Positions 1 to 7,947 of a stretch of 45,456 nt of DNA are shown piece by piece. The first letter of the stretch is position 1; each line of letters starts with the position of its first letter. A program made the translations under genes and the position numbers. The stretch spans positions 1 through 45,456 of the forward strand of contig JASBSR010000032.1 of the NCBI GenBank assembly GCA_030148865.1. Direction: 5' to 3'. The notes beneath the pieces are model-generated. The model searched no databases and was not told the DNA's origin. It saw only the letters and a list, made by a program, of their open reading frames with translations. The stretch is from Gammaproteobacteria bacterium (GTDB lineage Bacteria; Pseudomonadota; Gammaproteobacteria; SZUA-229).

Positions 1-317
1 GTTTCCGGGCAATACGCCCCCAGCATACCCGCCAGGTTCTCTTCCGGGAAACCGCTGATGGCAAAAATGCCCGCCTGCTTCACTTCGACAAGAAAAGCCG
101 TTTTACTGTCCTTTTTAGCCGTCACAGTAATGTTGAGCACCACCTCATAGGTATTCGCACCAATGCTGCTGTTGCCACTGTTGATCTGCACATTGATCTC
201 GGGCTGCCAGTCATTGTCGCTAAACACCTGGGGCGCATTCGGTGATTCGAATGAAACATCCTTGAGATAAATCTTCTGGATGGCGAATTGCTGTTCCTGT
301 GTGTTTTCGTCTGTCAT
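1..317 (-). CDS. secB: Protein-export chaperone SecB (N-terminal part, runs off the window)
   Basis: The minus strand from the ATG at 317 reads MTDENTQEQQFAIQKIYLKD followed by VSFESPNAP, the usual SecB N-terminus, and stays open to the window edge for about 105 codons. SecB is a tetrameric cytosolic chaperone that keeps preproteins unfolded and hands them to SecA. The conserved hydrophobic strands and the FPEENLAGMLGAYCP stretch near the edge are typical. Only the C-terminal third, including the SecA-binding tail, is missing because the window ends. It is separated by 26 bases from the rhodanese gene upstream on the same strand, so the two are probably co-transcribed. The grxC gene that often sits between them in enterobacteria is absent. 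Confidence 0.93.
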   Translation of the reverse strand, partial: MTDENTQEQQFAIQKIYLKDVSFESPNAPQVFSDNDWQPEINVQINSGNSSIGANTYEVVLNITVTAKKDSKTAFLVEVKQAGIFAISGFPEENLAGMLGAYCPE

Positions 318-343
318 GGCTATCTCTTGAATGATGGCTGCAG

Positions 344-772
344 TTATTTGCTGGTCAGCGGCAGGTTTGCATCCTGCCAGCCGTGCACACCGCCGCTGAT
401 ATTGTGAACATCGCTGAATCCGGATTTCTGTAACAGTCGGCAGGCCTTGCCCGACATGTTGCCAGCATTGCAGTACGCCAGCACCGGTCGGGTTTTATAT
501 TTTTCCAGCTCGGGGAGCTTTGCCGCCAGATTAGCGAGCGGGATGTTTTTTGAATTCCTGATATGACCTTTTTTATACTCGGCCGCCGAGCGCACATCCA
601 GGATCAGCGCGCTTTCATCTTGGTTCATGATCCGGATCGCACCCACCGGACTGATCAGGCTGGCACGACCGGTCTGATGCTCAAACTCGGCCTTGATCAA
701 CAGGGCCAGCACGACAAACAGCGCACCAAACAAAAAGATGTGGTTACTGAAAAACTCGGGTAAATGTTCCAT
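344..772 (-). CDS. yibN: Membrane-anchored rhodanese-like sulfurtransferase (YibN type)
   Basis: A 142-residue protein with one N-terminal transmembrane helix (about residues 11-27) followed by a single rhodanese domain (about 40-138). The active-site loop reads CNAGNMSG with the sulfur-accepting Cys101 present, and LDVRSAAEYKKGHI is the usual rhodanese start motif. Rhodaneses carry sulfane sulfur as a cysteine persulfide; here the domain would sit at the membrane. The gene lies just upstream of secB as yibN does in Escherichia coli, and 35 bases downstream of an ArsR-type regulator on the same strand. That context suggests control by reactive sulfur species, which is inference. The physiological sulfur donor and acceptor cannot be read from the sequence. 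Confidence 0.85.
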   Translation of the reverse strand: MEHLPEFFSNHIFLFGALFVVLALLIKAEFEHQTGRASLISPVGAIRIMNQDESALILDVRSAAEYKKGHIRNSKNIPLANLAAKLPELEKYKTRPVLAYCNAGNMSGKACRLLQKSGFSDVHNISGGVHGWQDANLPLTSK

Positions 773-807
773 GGAAAAACGACTACTTGTAAAACGATTA
801 AAAGGGC

Positions 808-1146
808 TTATTCGTCCACGCTGATCCCGGCTGAACAGAACACGTCACGCATCATACCGATCAGGCGCAGGGTGCGGGTATCACCGACGCGATAATACAC
901 CTTGTTGGCATCCTTGCGCGAGGCCAGTATGCCTTTATCGCGTAAAATCGCCAGATGCTGGGAAATATTGCTTTGTGAAGTACCCACCGCATCGACGATG
1001 TCCTGCACACTCACTTCCTGGTCACCCAGGGTGCATAATATCTTCAAGCGAAGCGGGTGGGACATGGCCTTCAACGAGCGCGAGGCACGATGAATGTCTT
1101 CCTCACGAGTCATTAAAAAAGTATCGTCTGTGCTGACTACTGACAT
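808..1146 (-). CDS. ArsR/SmtB-family regulator, probable persulfide-responsive (BigR/SqrR-like) repressor
   Basis: A 112-residue winged helix protein: SHPLRLKILCTL is helix 2, GTSQSNISQHLAILRDKG is the recognition helix-turn-helix, and DANKVYYRV is the wing. The metal-binding ELCVC box of arsenic sensors is missing. Instead there is one cysteine in helix 2 (Cys38) and one in the last helix (Cys104), 66 residues apart. From memory, this is the spacing of the redox-active pair in BigR and SqrR, which repress genes until hydrogen persulfides cross-link the two cysteines. The gene is the first of a probable operon with the rhodanese and secB, and a palindrome lies directly upstream. Family membership is certain; the persulfide role is inferred. 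Confidence 0.85.
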   Translation of the reverse strand: MSVVSTDDTFLMTREEDIHRASRSLKAMSHPLRLKILCTLGDQEVSVQDIVDAVGTSQSNISQHLAILRDKGILASRKDANKVYYRVGDTRTLRLIGMMRDVFCSAGISVDE

Positions 1147-1170
1147 ATGATGCGACTACCTCGGGCGTGA

Positions 1171-1192
1171 TGTATAACTATATAATTAAACA
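1171..1192. promoter_or_regulatory. Candidate operator palindrome upstream of the ArsR-type gene
   Basis: A 22-base AT-rich inverted repeat in which 9 of 11 base pairs match around the centre at 1181/1182 (left half TGTATAACTAT, right half ATAATTAAACA). It lies 25 bases upstream of the regulator's start codon and 121 bases upstream of envC, where an autoregulatory operator of an ArsR-family dimer is expected. Binding is inferred from position and symmetry only. Confidence 0.5.
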
Positions 1193-1312
1193 CAAATACA
1201 ATAATACACTTTGCCGGCAAAAAGAATAGCAAAATGCTTTGCCACCGGAAAAAAATCATGGCCTGGCCGGCAAAGCCCGACAGATCAAGGCTGTAGCCCG
1301 AACTGGAGTTTT

Positions 1313-2506
1313 ATGTTTTATCCATCACGAGCGCCGATATATTCAGCTTTACTGGTTTTTTTCAGTCTATTTGGGTCACATTCGGTTTTTTCTGCCGATA
1401 ACTCCAAAGTTCGCGAATATCAGAGCCGGCTCGACGACCTGCACCAGAGCATCGACGCGGTCAAGGAAAACCTGCAGGGCACCCGCTCGAAGCGCGGTAA
1501 CACCATGACCGAGCTCCGCCAGCTGGAGCTGAAAATCAGCAAAAACTCGCGTGCGATCAAAACTATAAACCAGGAAGTAGCGCGCCTGAATCTGCGCATC
1601 GCGAACGCCGGCAAGGAGCTGCAACAACTGGCTCGAAAGCTCGAGCAACAGCGTGCGGTACTCGCCGACCAGCTGCGCTCGGCCTATGTCCAGGGCCAGC
1701 AGCACCAGCTAAAAATGCTGCTCAACCAGCAGGATCCGGCCGAGCTGGGTCGTATTCAAGTATATTTTGAGTACTTAAATCGCGCCCGACAGCAGCAAAT
1801 CCGGGATTTTGTCGAATCGATCGAACGCCGGCAAAAACTGGAGCGTGAGCTTGCTCAATCGCGTCAAAATCGCCAGCGCGCACTCAAGGATCAGGCCCAG
1901 CAAAAAACCCAGCTCGAAACCCAGCGCAGCCAGCGCAATCAACTGCTCGCCAGTCTCGATCTTGAAATCCATAACCAGGAAAAAACCCTGACCGAGCTCG
2001 AATCGAGTCGCAACAAAATCGAAAATCTGCTGATGTCGCTCGGCGAATTGCTCGCCGACATTCCTGCCAACCCCAACGACAAACAGGATTTTGCCAAACT
2101 CAAGGGCCGGCTACCGTGGCCAGTCAAAGGCAAAATGCTGGCTCGCTACGGTAGCGACAAGGAGCAGGGCGGCCTGAAATGGCGCGGGGTCCTGATTGCG
2201 GCGGATTACGGCACGCCGGTACGGGCCATCGGTTCAGGCCGGGTCGCATTTTCCGACTGGCTCCAGGGTTTTGGCTTTATCACCATTATTGATCACAGTG
2301 ACGGCTATATGAGTCTTTACGGCCATAACGAAACCTTGCTCAAGCAGGCCGGCGACTGGGTCGCCGCCGGCGAAGTTATCGCCACCTCAGGTGACAGTGG
2401 TGGTCAACCACGACCCGGGGTGTATTTTGAAATTCGCGCCCGCGGCAAACCGGTGAACCCCAACAACTGGTGCTCGAGCAGGGTCACGCAGACGGCCAGG
2501 CCATAG
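1313..2506 (+). CDS. envC: Murein hydrolase activator EnvC (degenerate LytM/M23 domain)
   Basis: A 397-residue secreted protein. The ATG at 1313 was chosen because it has a GGAG ribosome site at 1305-1308 and opens a good signal peptide ending in SVFSA; the frame extends upstream to a TTG at 1211, but the added residues do not look like a signal. Residues from about 30 to 260 are a Gln/Arg-rich coiled coil, followed by a LytM domain (LPWPVKGKMLARYG to the end). The metal ligands of active M23 peptidases are replaced: the usual LHFEIR motif reads VYFEIR. EnvC proteins are inactive themselves and switch on septal amidases AmiA/AmiB under FtsEX control. The order envC-ctpA-yibQ is common in gammaproteobacteria. 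Confidence 0.88.
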   Translation: MFYPSRAPIYSALLVFFSLFGSHSVFSADNSKVREYQSRLDDLHQSIDAVKENLQGTRSKRGNTMTELRQLELKISKNSRAIKTINQEVARLNLRIANAGKELQQLARKLEQQRAVLADQLRSAYVQGQQHQLKMLLNQQDPAELGRIQVYFEYLNRARQQQIRDFVESIERRQKLERELAQSRQNRQRALKDQAQQKTQLETQRSQRNQLLASLDLEIHNQEKTLTELESSRNKIENLLMSLGELLADIPANPNDKQDFAKLKGRLPWPVKGKMLARYGSDKEQGGLKWRGVLIAADYGTPVRAIGSGRVAFSDWLQGFGFITIIDHSDGYMSLYGHNETLLKQAGDWVAAGEVIATSGDSGGQPRPGVYFEIRARGKPVNPNNWCSSRVTQTARP

Positions 2507-2644
2507 CCAGCCCCTCAGATATTATTGGGAACTCCTGACGTTTTGCATTTCTAAGGTGTATCATCAGTTTCTGCATGATTAAACCCCCTGTTCTGGTCTA
2601 AACTCCAGATACAAGATTTCACAATCCAGCCTGGAGCACATTGA

Positions 2645-3976
2645 ATGAGCAAGCAATACAAGACCGTACTGGTACTGGTCTTTGGCATAATTGTCGGTAT
2701 CGGGGCCTCGATTACAGGCAGCGTACTGGCGAATAAATCTGAAGAAATCAACGGACTACCGCTGGATGAACTGCGTAATTTTTCCGATATTTTTTCGCGC
2801 ATCAAAACTGATTATGTTGAAAAAGTCGACGATAAAACTCTGCTGGAAAACGCCATCCGCGGCATGCTTTCCGGTCTCGACCCACACTCCACCTACCTCA
2901 ATCCGGACGAATATCAGGAACTGCGCATCGGTACTTCGGGTCAGTTTGGCGGTCTCGGCATCCAGGTGGGCATGGAAGACGGTTTTGTCAAAGTGATTTC
3001 GCCGATCGACGATACCCCGGCATTTCACGCCGGCCTCGAAGCCGGTGACCTCATCATCCGTCTCGACGAACAGTCGGTGAAAGGCATGACTCTGAACGAT
3101 GCGGTAAAAGTGATGCGCGGCGCTCCCGGCACTGACATCAAACTCACCGTGGTTCGCGAAGGCAAAGACAAACCCCTGACCTTTGTTGTCACGCGTGACA
3201 TCATTAATGTGCAAAGCGTCAAAAGTCGCATGCTCGACCCTGGCTATGGTTATGTCCGCATTACCAACTTTCAGTCGAAAACCGGTCGCGATCTGCACAG
3301 CGCTATCGACAAGCTGCAGGAAGAAAATAAATCTCCGCTGAAAGGCCTGGTGCTGGATCTGCGTAACAATCCCGGTGGCGTCCTCAACGCAGCAGCAGAT
3401 GTGTCCGATATGTTTATTGAATCCGGCAAACTGGTATACACCGAAGGCCGTATCGAGAATTCGCATTTCGAGTTTAATGCCAAGCCGGGTGACCTTTTAC
3501 ACAAGGCACCCATTGTCGTCCTGATTAACGGCGGTTCGGCATCGGCTTCTGAGATTGTTGCCGGTGCGCTTCAGGACCATCACCGTGCCATTGTCATGGG
3601 CAGCAAGTCATTTGGTAAAGGCTCGGTGCAAACCATACAGGAGCTACGCAGTGGTGGTGCGGTGAAAATCACCACAGCACGTTATTTCACACCCTCGGGA
3701 CGCTCGATACAGGGCGACGGCATCACCCCCGATGTTTTGCTGGACAAGCTGAAAGTTTCAACACTTGACGTTGACCCGGCCACGGCACGCATTAAGGAAG
3801 CTGACCTGAGTAATCATCTCAGCAATCCGGATAAAACCGATGGCGAAATCAAAAAATCGGCTAAAACACAGGCAAAAAAAGATAAAGATAAAGAAGTGCT
3901 AGCGACTGATGATTATCAACTATACGAAGCATTGATACTTCTTAAAGGCCTGAATATTTTTGATAAAAAATCCTGA
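2645..3976 (+). CDS. ctpA: Carboxy-terminal processing peptidase, S41 family (CtpA type)
   Basis: A 443-residue protease with an N-terminal signal or anchor helix (about 7-30), a PDZ domain (about 95-180, with GLGIQVGMEDGFVKVISP) and an S41 catalytic domain. The catalytic Ser300 in NGGSASASEI and Lys325 in SKSFGKGSVQ are 25 residues apart, as in Tsp/Prc, so the enzyme should be active in the periplasm. Such proteases trim or degrade periplasmic and outer membrane proteins; some need a lipoprotein adaptor. The tail after about residue 370 is Lys- and Asp-rich and low in complexity. The gene sits between envC and the YibQ-type gene, 138 bases after the former and 13 bases before the latter. Confidence 0.92.
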   Translation: MSKQYKTVLVLVFGIIVGIGASITGSVLANKSEEINGLPLDELRNFSDIFSRIKTDYVEKVDDKTLLENAIRGMLSGLDPHSTYLNPDEYQELRIGTSGQFGGLGIQVGMEDGFVKVISPIDDTPAFHAGLEAGDLIIRLDEQSVKGMTLNDAVKVMRGAPGTDIKLTVVREGKDKPLTFVVTRDIINVQSVKSRMLDPGYGYVRITNFQSKTGRDLHSAIDKLQEENKSPLKGLVLDLRNNPGGVLNAAADVSDMFIESGKLVYTEGRIENSHFEFNAKPGDLLHKAPIVVLINGGSASASEIVAGALQDHHRAIVMGSKSFGKGSVQTIQELRSGGAVKITTARYFTPSGRSIQGDGITPDVLLDKLKVSTLDVDPATARIKEADLSNHLSNPDKTDGEIKKSAKTQAKKDKDKEVLATDDYQLYEALILLKGLNIFDKKS

Positions 3977-3989
3977 TCTCAGGTGACGC

Positions 3990-4766
3990 ATGCATTGGCG
4001 GCTTTGTCTTCTAACTGTCTCTATCAGCCTGACAACGCCGCCGGCATACGCCGAGAAATTCGCCAGTATTATTATTGATGATATTGGTTACAACCTGGAA
4101 TCAGGTAAAGCGGTGATTGACTTGCCGGCCGCCATTACTCTGGCAATTCTGCCCGGCACCGATTATTCCACCCAGCTCGCCGAGCTGGCACATCAGCATC
4201 ACCGGGAAGTGATGCTGCACCTGCCTCTGCAGTCGATCGAAAACCATAATCCATCGCCAGGCACACTCACGCTACACATGACGCGTAAACAATTTGATGC
4301 TCAACTGCAGGACAACATTAACTCAGTGCCCTATATCAAGGGTATCAACAACCACATGGGCAGCCTGCTAACTCGTCACCCGGGGCATATGGACTGGCTC
4401 ATGACTGAGCTCGCAAAACACCGTAGCTTTTATTTTATCGACAGCCGCACAACGAAAAAGTCTGTTGCTGCCGAAGTCGCGAGCGAACACCAGGTGCCTA
4501 ATCTTTCACGAGATGTATTCCTCGACCCTGATGATAGTAAAGAAACACTGGAGCAACAGTTTCGCCGCTTTATCGATATTGTAGATCGTAAAGGTTTTGC
4601 CATTGCCATTGCGCACCCACATCCACGTACTTTAGAATTTCTCCAGCAGCATCTTAAAAATTTGCAACAGCATGGCATCAGCATCGTTCCGGTTTCTATG
4701 CTAATGACCGAGCAGGAGGTTAAACAACGTGTCACATGTACTGGTACCGCTTGCGCAGGGATGTGA
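3990..4766 (+). CDS. yibQ: Divergent polysaccharide deacetylase family protein (YibQ type)
   Basis: A 258-residue protein with a signal peptide (MHWRLCLLTVSISLTTPPAYA) followed by the family signature ASIIIDDIGYN and a NodB-like barrel containing MLHLPLQ, GINNHMGS, FIDSRTT and IAIAHPHP. The double Asp of IIIDDIG and the His-containing strands are the presumed metal site of divergent polysaccharide deacetylases, but the biochemical substrate of this family is not established. It begins 13 bases after the ctpA-type gene, so the two are probably one transcript. Its last 38 bases overlap the start of the next gene in another frame. The family assignment is secure and the function is not. Confidence 0.85.
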   Translation: MHWRLCLLTVSISLTTPPAYAEKFASIIIDDIGYNLESGKAVIDLPAAITLAILPGTDYSTQLAELAHQHHREVMLHLPLQSIENHNPSPGTLTLHMTRKQFDAQLQDNINSVPYIKGINNHMGSLLTRHPGHMDWLMTELAKHRSFYFIDSRTTKKSVAAEVASEHQVPNLSRDVFLDPDDSKETLEQQFRRFIDIVDRKGFAIAIAHPHPRTLEFLQQHLKNLQQHGISIVPVSMLMTEQEVKQRVTCTGTACAGM

Positions 4767-5295
4767 GGAGCTTGAGGCTGTCACTATTATCGATCTGCTG
4801 GTTCGCGCCGGTATTCAGGTCACAACCGTCGGTCTTGATGACGCACCGGTGACCGCTTCGCGCGGCACTCGCCTTATTCCTGATGATACTATCGACCGGG
4901 TGATGGCGCGGGACTTTGATATGATCGTATTACCCGGCGGTCTTCCTGGTGCGAACCATCTGCGAGATGACAGCCGCGTGCAAACAATACTAAAACGCCA
5001 TGCGAATGATCATAAATATCTTGCCGCAATATGCGCCGCGCCGAAAGCGCTGGCCGCTGCCGGCCTGCTAAGCAATAAAACCGCGACCGCATTTCCTGGC
5101 ACGCTCGAAGCACTGGCAGACTCGACGATCACGATTTCTGGTGAAGCCATCGAGGTCGATGGCAAAATTATTACTTCGCGCGGCCCCGGAACAGCGATGG
5201 ACTTCGCCCTGACACTGATAGAGATTCTTGCCGGTAAGAATCAGCGTGAGAATGTGAATGCACAGCTGGCGAGAACAGTCGCCCAGGTTGTTTGA
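4729..5295 (+). CDS. DJ-1/PfpI family protein (YajL/ThiJ-like)
   Basis: A 188-residue protein of the DJ-1 superfamily. The GTG at 4729 is the start because a perfect AGGAGG lies at 4714-4719, nine bases upstream, inside the preceding gene. Glu14 and Cys102 (in AAICAAPKAL) are 88 residues apart, matching the Glu18/Cys106 pair of human DJ-1 and the nucleophile elbow of bacterial YajL. FDMIVLPGGLPGANHL is the conserved strand-loop before the elbow. Proteins of this group are linked to protection against oxidative or carbonyl stress; the exact reaction is disputed. It overlaps the deacetylase gene by 38 bases, so translation of the two is probably coupled. Confidence 0.9.
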   Translation: MSHVLVPLAQGCEELEAVTIIDLLVRAGIQVTTVGLDDAPVTASRGTRLIPDDTIDRVMARDFDMIVLPGGLPGANHLRDDSRVQTILKRHANDHKYLAAICAAPKALAAAGLLSNKTATAFPGTLEALADSTITISGEAIEVDGKIITSRGPGTAMDFALTLIEILAGKNQRENVNAQLARTVAQVV

Positions 5296-5312
5296 TTGAC
5301 GCGCAACCAGTT

Positions 5313-6063
5313 TTACGGCGGGATGCTAATCTCACCTAGCAGAAGACGTTGCAGTATCATCAAATCAGCGACATTTAGCGCGCCGGCAGGCCTGATGACA
5401 GCGGTGCCACATCACCACGTAATCTCTGATCGGCGCTTGCCGCACTCTGCCCGAGCACAATTTGCGGTAGCAGTAAAACTGCCTCGCACATCGACCACAG
5501 TATCACCATTGACATCACCACTGGAGCTTCCGGGAATCGATAATGCGTCGTTGGGGTTGCTACCTGCACTAATTTCAACATTGTCGTCATAACCGTCGGT
5601 GTCACGGTCTTTTGCTGTCGGACTGGTGAAGTATAAAAACACTTCAGCGCCATCACCTAAAGCATCACCATCGCTGTCGTACAAAAACGGGTTTGTTCCC
5701 CAGGTCACCTCACCTATGTCACTAAGGCCGTCGTTATCGTCATCACGATCGCAGACATCGCCGATGTGCATCATTATCATTATTCAGCTGATCCACATTG
5801 GCGAGCGCCGGACAATTGTCATTTAGTACGCCGTCTGCATCACTGTCAAGCCAGATCATCGCCTGATCAACCTGAATCAGACCATAGCCAATCCTGGCGA
5901 GATGGCCATTTTTGAGGACACGATCTGTCCCCAGCACGGCGGTTTCGGCCTGCACTCCCAGACGACTGTCTCGATCGCTTAGCCACGGGCTGGCCGCCAG
6001 AGCCAAAACCGACTGGCTCAACAAGACCATGACAAGAGAGAGATTGTGAATTATTCTGATCAT
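5313..6063 (-). pseudogene. Decayed gene for a secreted protein with thrombospondin type 3 repeats and a dockerin-like end
   Basis: Reading the minus strand from the ATG at 6063 gives a signal peptide (MIRIIHNLSLVMVLLSQSVL) and a short domain that leads into the type 3 repeat DSDADGVLNDNCPALANVDQ. The frame then breaks near 5775. The next frame continues the repeat as GDVCDRDDDNDGLSDIGE and DSDGDALGDGAEV, then GDVNGDTVVDVR, the first half of a dockerin-like calcium motif. A second shift near 5490 is needed to read AVLLLPQIVLGQ, and a third near 5390 to read ALNVADLMILQRLLLGE up to the TAA at 5313. Three frame changes within 750 bases, while all neighbours are intact, point to a broken gene, though sequencing error is not excluded. 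Confidence 0.75.
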
Positions 6064-6291
6064 TCCTTGAATACCCGGCAGTTTTCGTGCCGCAATAGCA
6101 AGCGACTGATATTGAAAGGCTTATTGAGGCTTTCCTGAGCTTCACTGAGTGCGTTTCGGTAATAGTGTAAACCTTGGCGACGCACTCACTGCAGTCCGTG
6201 GCCAGTTTAGCTGTCACAGGCGTCGACCACCCACTCGCACCCGTATCGCTGGTTATAAACTTATGTTTCAGTCTGCGCTATACTGCCTGCT
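6064..6291. other. Intergenic stretch with no recognised gene
   Basis: This 228-base stretch separates the minus-strand pseudogene from the plus-strand small membrane ORF. Open frames on the minus strand here have no recognisable domain and run into the pseudogene in another frame. A TATACT hexamer at 6279-6284 resembles a -10 element but has no partner -35 at a suitable distance. Confidence 0.4.
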
Positions 6292-6477
6292 ATGCAAGAC
6301 CATAAAGCCTCAGATAAAAAACCTGTTAGCAACTTTTTGTTGGGGCTGGGGCTGTTCGTCGTGTTTATTATCTTTATGGCGCTCTGGTTGCATTTTAATC
6401 TACCCGCGAACGATAGCCAATCCGTAACAGTATTGCCCACTGCCACCTCGAGCACGCCGCCATCGGCGGCCGATTAA
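6292..6477 (+). CDS. Small single-pass membrane protein, function unknown
   Basis: A 61-residue ORF with a clear hydrophobic helix (FLLGLGLFVVFIIFMALWL, about residues 15-33), a charged N-terminus (MQDHKASDKKPVSN) and a Ser/Thr/Pro-rich tail of about 25 residues. The positive inside rule puts the short N-terminus in the cytoplasm and the tail outside. No good ribosome site is visible before the ATG, and it ends one base before the stop of glmU on the opposite strand, so the two genes converge. The composition is that of a real membrane peptide, but no family is recognised and chance cannot be excluded. Confidence 0.45.
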   Translation: MQDHKASDKKPVSNFLLGLGLFVVFIIFMALWLHFNLPANDSQSVTVLPTATSSTPPSAAD

Positions 6478-6478
6478 T

Positions 6479-7843
6479 TTATTTTTTCTTCTGCGGACGC
6501 TGCCAGTTTTTAATGGTTTTTTGTGCCGCTCGGCTCAGCGTCAGCGCGTTATCATCGCTATCACGAGTAATGGTGCTGCCAGCACCGATGGTGGCATTTT
6601 CGCCGATGGTCACCGGTGCCACCAGCTGAGTATCAGAGCCAATAAATGCGCCATCTTTGATTACAGTTTTGTGCTTATTGGCGCCATCGTAATTACAGGT
6701 GATGGTGCCCGCGCCGATGTTCACATTGTCGCCAATTTCGCAGTCACCAAGATAGGTCAAATGACTGGCCTTGCTATTTTTGCCCAGTGACGTGTTTTTA
6801 ATTTCGACAAAGTTGCCAACACGACTGCCCGCAGCGAGTTGTGTGCCGGGACGGATTCGGGCGTAGGGGCCAACTTCGACCCCCTTTGCCAGCATCGCGT
6901 TTTCTATTATCGAATACGGTTTAATAACACAGTCACAGGCAATGGTGCTGTTTTTAATCACGCAGCCCGCGCCTATGCTAACCCCGGTACCGAGATTAAC
7001 TTCACCTTCAAATATGCAGTTCACATCGATATACGTATCATTGCCAGCATTGAGTTCACCACGAATGTCGATACGCGCCGGGTCTGCGATACTGACCCCA
7101 TCGGCCATTAATGCAAACGCGTATTCCTGCTGTACGATACGCTCCAGTTTTGCCAGCTGGTTTCTGTCATTAATACCCTCGACTTCAGCGGTGCTGGCTG
7201 GCTGCGTGGTAATAACAGTACGGCCATCATTGACGGCGAGCTCGATCAGATCGGTAAGATAATATTCACCCTGGACATTGTCATTACCGATGCGCTTTAG
7301 ACATTGATTAAGATAGCCGGCGCGTATTGCAACAATACCCGTGTTCACTTCACATATCTTTTGTTCTGCGACACTGGCGTCTTTGTGTTCAACGATTGCG
7401 GCGACAACATCATGGTTATCCCTGACGATGCGACCGTAACCAGTCGGATCTGTTAATAAAGCTGTGAGCAGAGCAATATTGTCGTCTTTTATATCTGCTA
7501 GCAGTTTTTTAAGCGTGGCCGCTTTAATTAACGGCACATCACCGTATAACACCAGCACCGTGTGATCATCCGGAATTTTTGAGCTTGCCTGCTGCACTGC
7601 GTGCGCCGTGCCGAGTTGTTCGACCTGCTCCACCCAGTGTGCCTGATATTTTTTACAGGCGGCTTTTAACTGTTCACCGCCGTGACCATAAACAATGTAG
7701 ATTGCATCTGCTTTTAGCTCACAGCTGCACTGGTATACATGTTCCAGCATCGTTCGGCCGGCGACCGGGTGCAGCACCTTGGGCAGGCTGCTTTTCATGC
7801 GGGTACCCTGTCCGGCAGCGAGAATAATGACACTTAGCGGCAT
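6479..7843 (-). CDS. glmU: Bifunctional GlmU: GlcNAc-1-phosphate uridyltransferase and glucosamine-1-phosphate acetyltransferase
   Basis: A 454-residue enzyme making UDP-GlcNAc for peptidoglycan and lipopolysaccharide. The ATG at 7843 gives the normal start MPLSVIILAAGQGTRMKSSL; an in-frame TTG at 7873 would add ten residues without conserved character. The N-terminal half is a nucleotidyltransferase (LAAGQGTRMKSSLPKVLHPV, residues 8-27; VLYGDVPLI). The C-terminal half is a left-handed beta helix of hexapeptide repeats with the acetyltransferase signature SHLTYLGDCEIG and NIGAGTITCNYDG. It follows atpC as in Escherichia coli, but a strong terminator lies between them, and glmS does not follow. 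Confidence 0.97.
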   Translation of the reverse strand: MPLSVIILAAGQGTRMKSSLPKVLHPVAGRTMLEHVYQCSCELKADAIYIVYGHGGEQLKAACKKYQAHWVEQVEQLGTAHAVQQASSKIPDDHTVLVLYGDVPLIKAATLKKLLADIKDDNIALLTALLTDPTGYGRIVRDNHDVVAAIVEHKDASVAEQKICEVNTGIVAIRAGYLNQCLKRIGNDNVQGEYYLTDLIELAVNDGRTVITTQPASTAEVEGINDRNQLAKLERIVQQEYAFALMADGVSIADPARIDIRGELNAGNDTYIDVNCIFEGEVNLGTGVSIGAGCVIKNSTIACDCVIKPYSIIENAMLAKGVEVGPYARIRPGTQLAAGSRVGNFVEIKNTSLGKNSKASHLTYLGDCEIGDNVNIGAGTITCNYDGANKHKTVIKDGAFIGSDTQLVAPVTIGENATIGAGSTITRDSDDNALTLSRAAQKTIKNWQRPQKKK

Positions 7844-7880
7844 AGTTCTGTCCAGTTGATGATGAGCGCCCAAACGTAAA

Positions 7881-7910
7881 AAGGCCGGTATGTTTTCATA
7901 TACCGGCCTT
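7881..7910 (-). terminator. Rho-independent terminator of the atp operon
   Basis: A perfect 10-base-pair stem (AAGGCCGGTA with TACCGGCCTT, loop of ten) lies between atpC and glmU. Read on the minus strand the stem is followed directly by a run of T residues (CCTTTTTACG), the form of an intrinsic terminator. It would end the ATP synthase transcript 38 bases past the atpC stop and separate it from glmU. Confidence 0.85.
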
Positions 7911-7947
7911 AATTCTAGCGTAAAGCAGGATCACTTTCCTGCGCATG

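Noticed and set aside
1211-1312. Upstream TTG start for envC
   Set aside because: The extra 34 residues precede a clear signal peptide that has its own ATG and GGAG site.
2756-3466. Long open frame antisense to the ctpA-type protease (236 codons)
   Set aside because: It mirrors the codon pattern of the real gene, has no ribosome site and no recognisable domain.
5867-6217. Open frame on the minus strand overlapping the start of the pseudogene
   Set aside because: Its 3' part is the pseudogene read in a wrong frame; the N-terminal part shows no domain.
6279-6284. TATACT as a promoter for the small membrane ORF
   Set aside because: No -35 element at 16-18 bases upstream, and it is only eight bases from the start codon.
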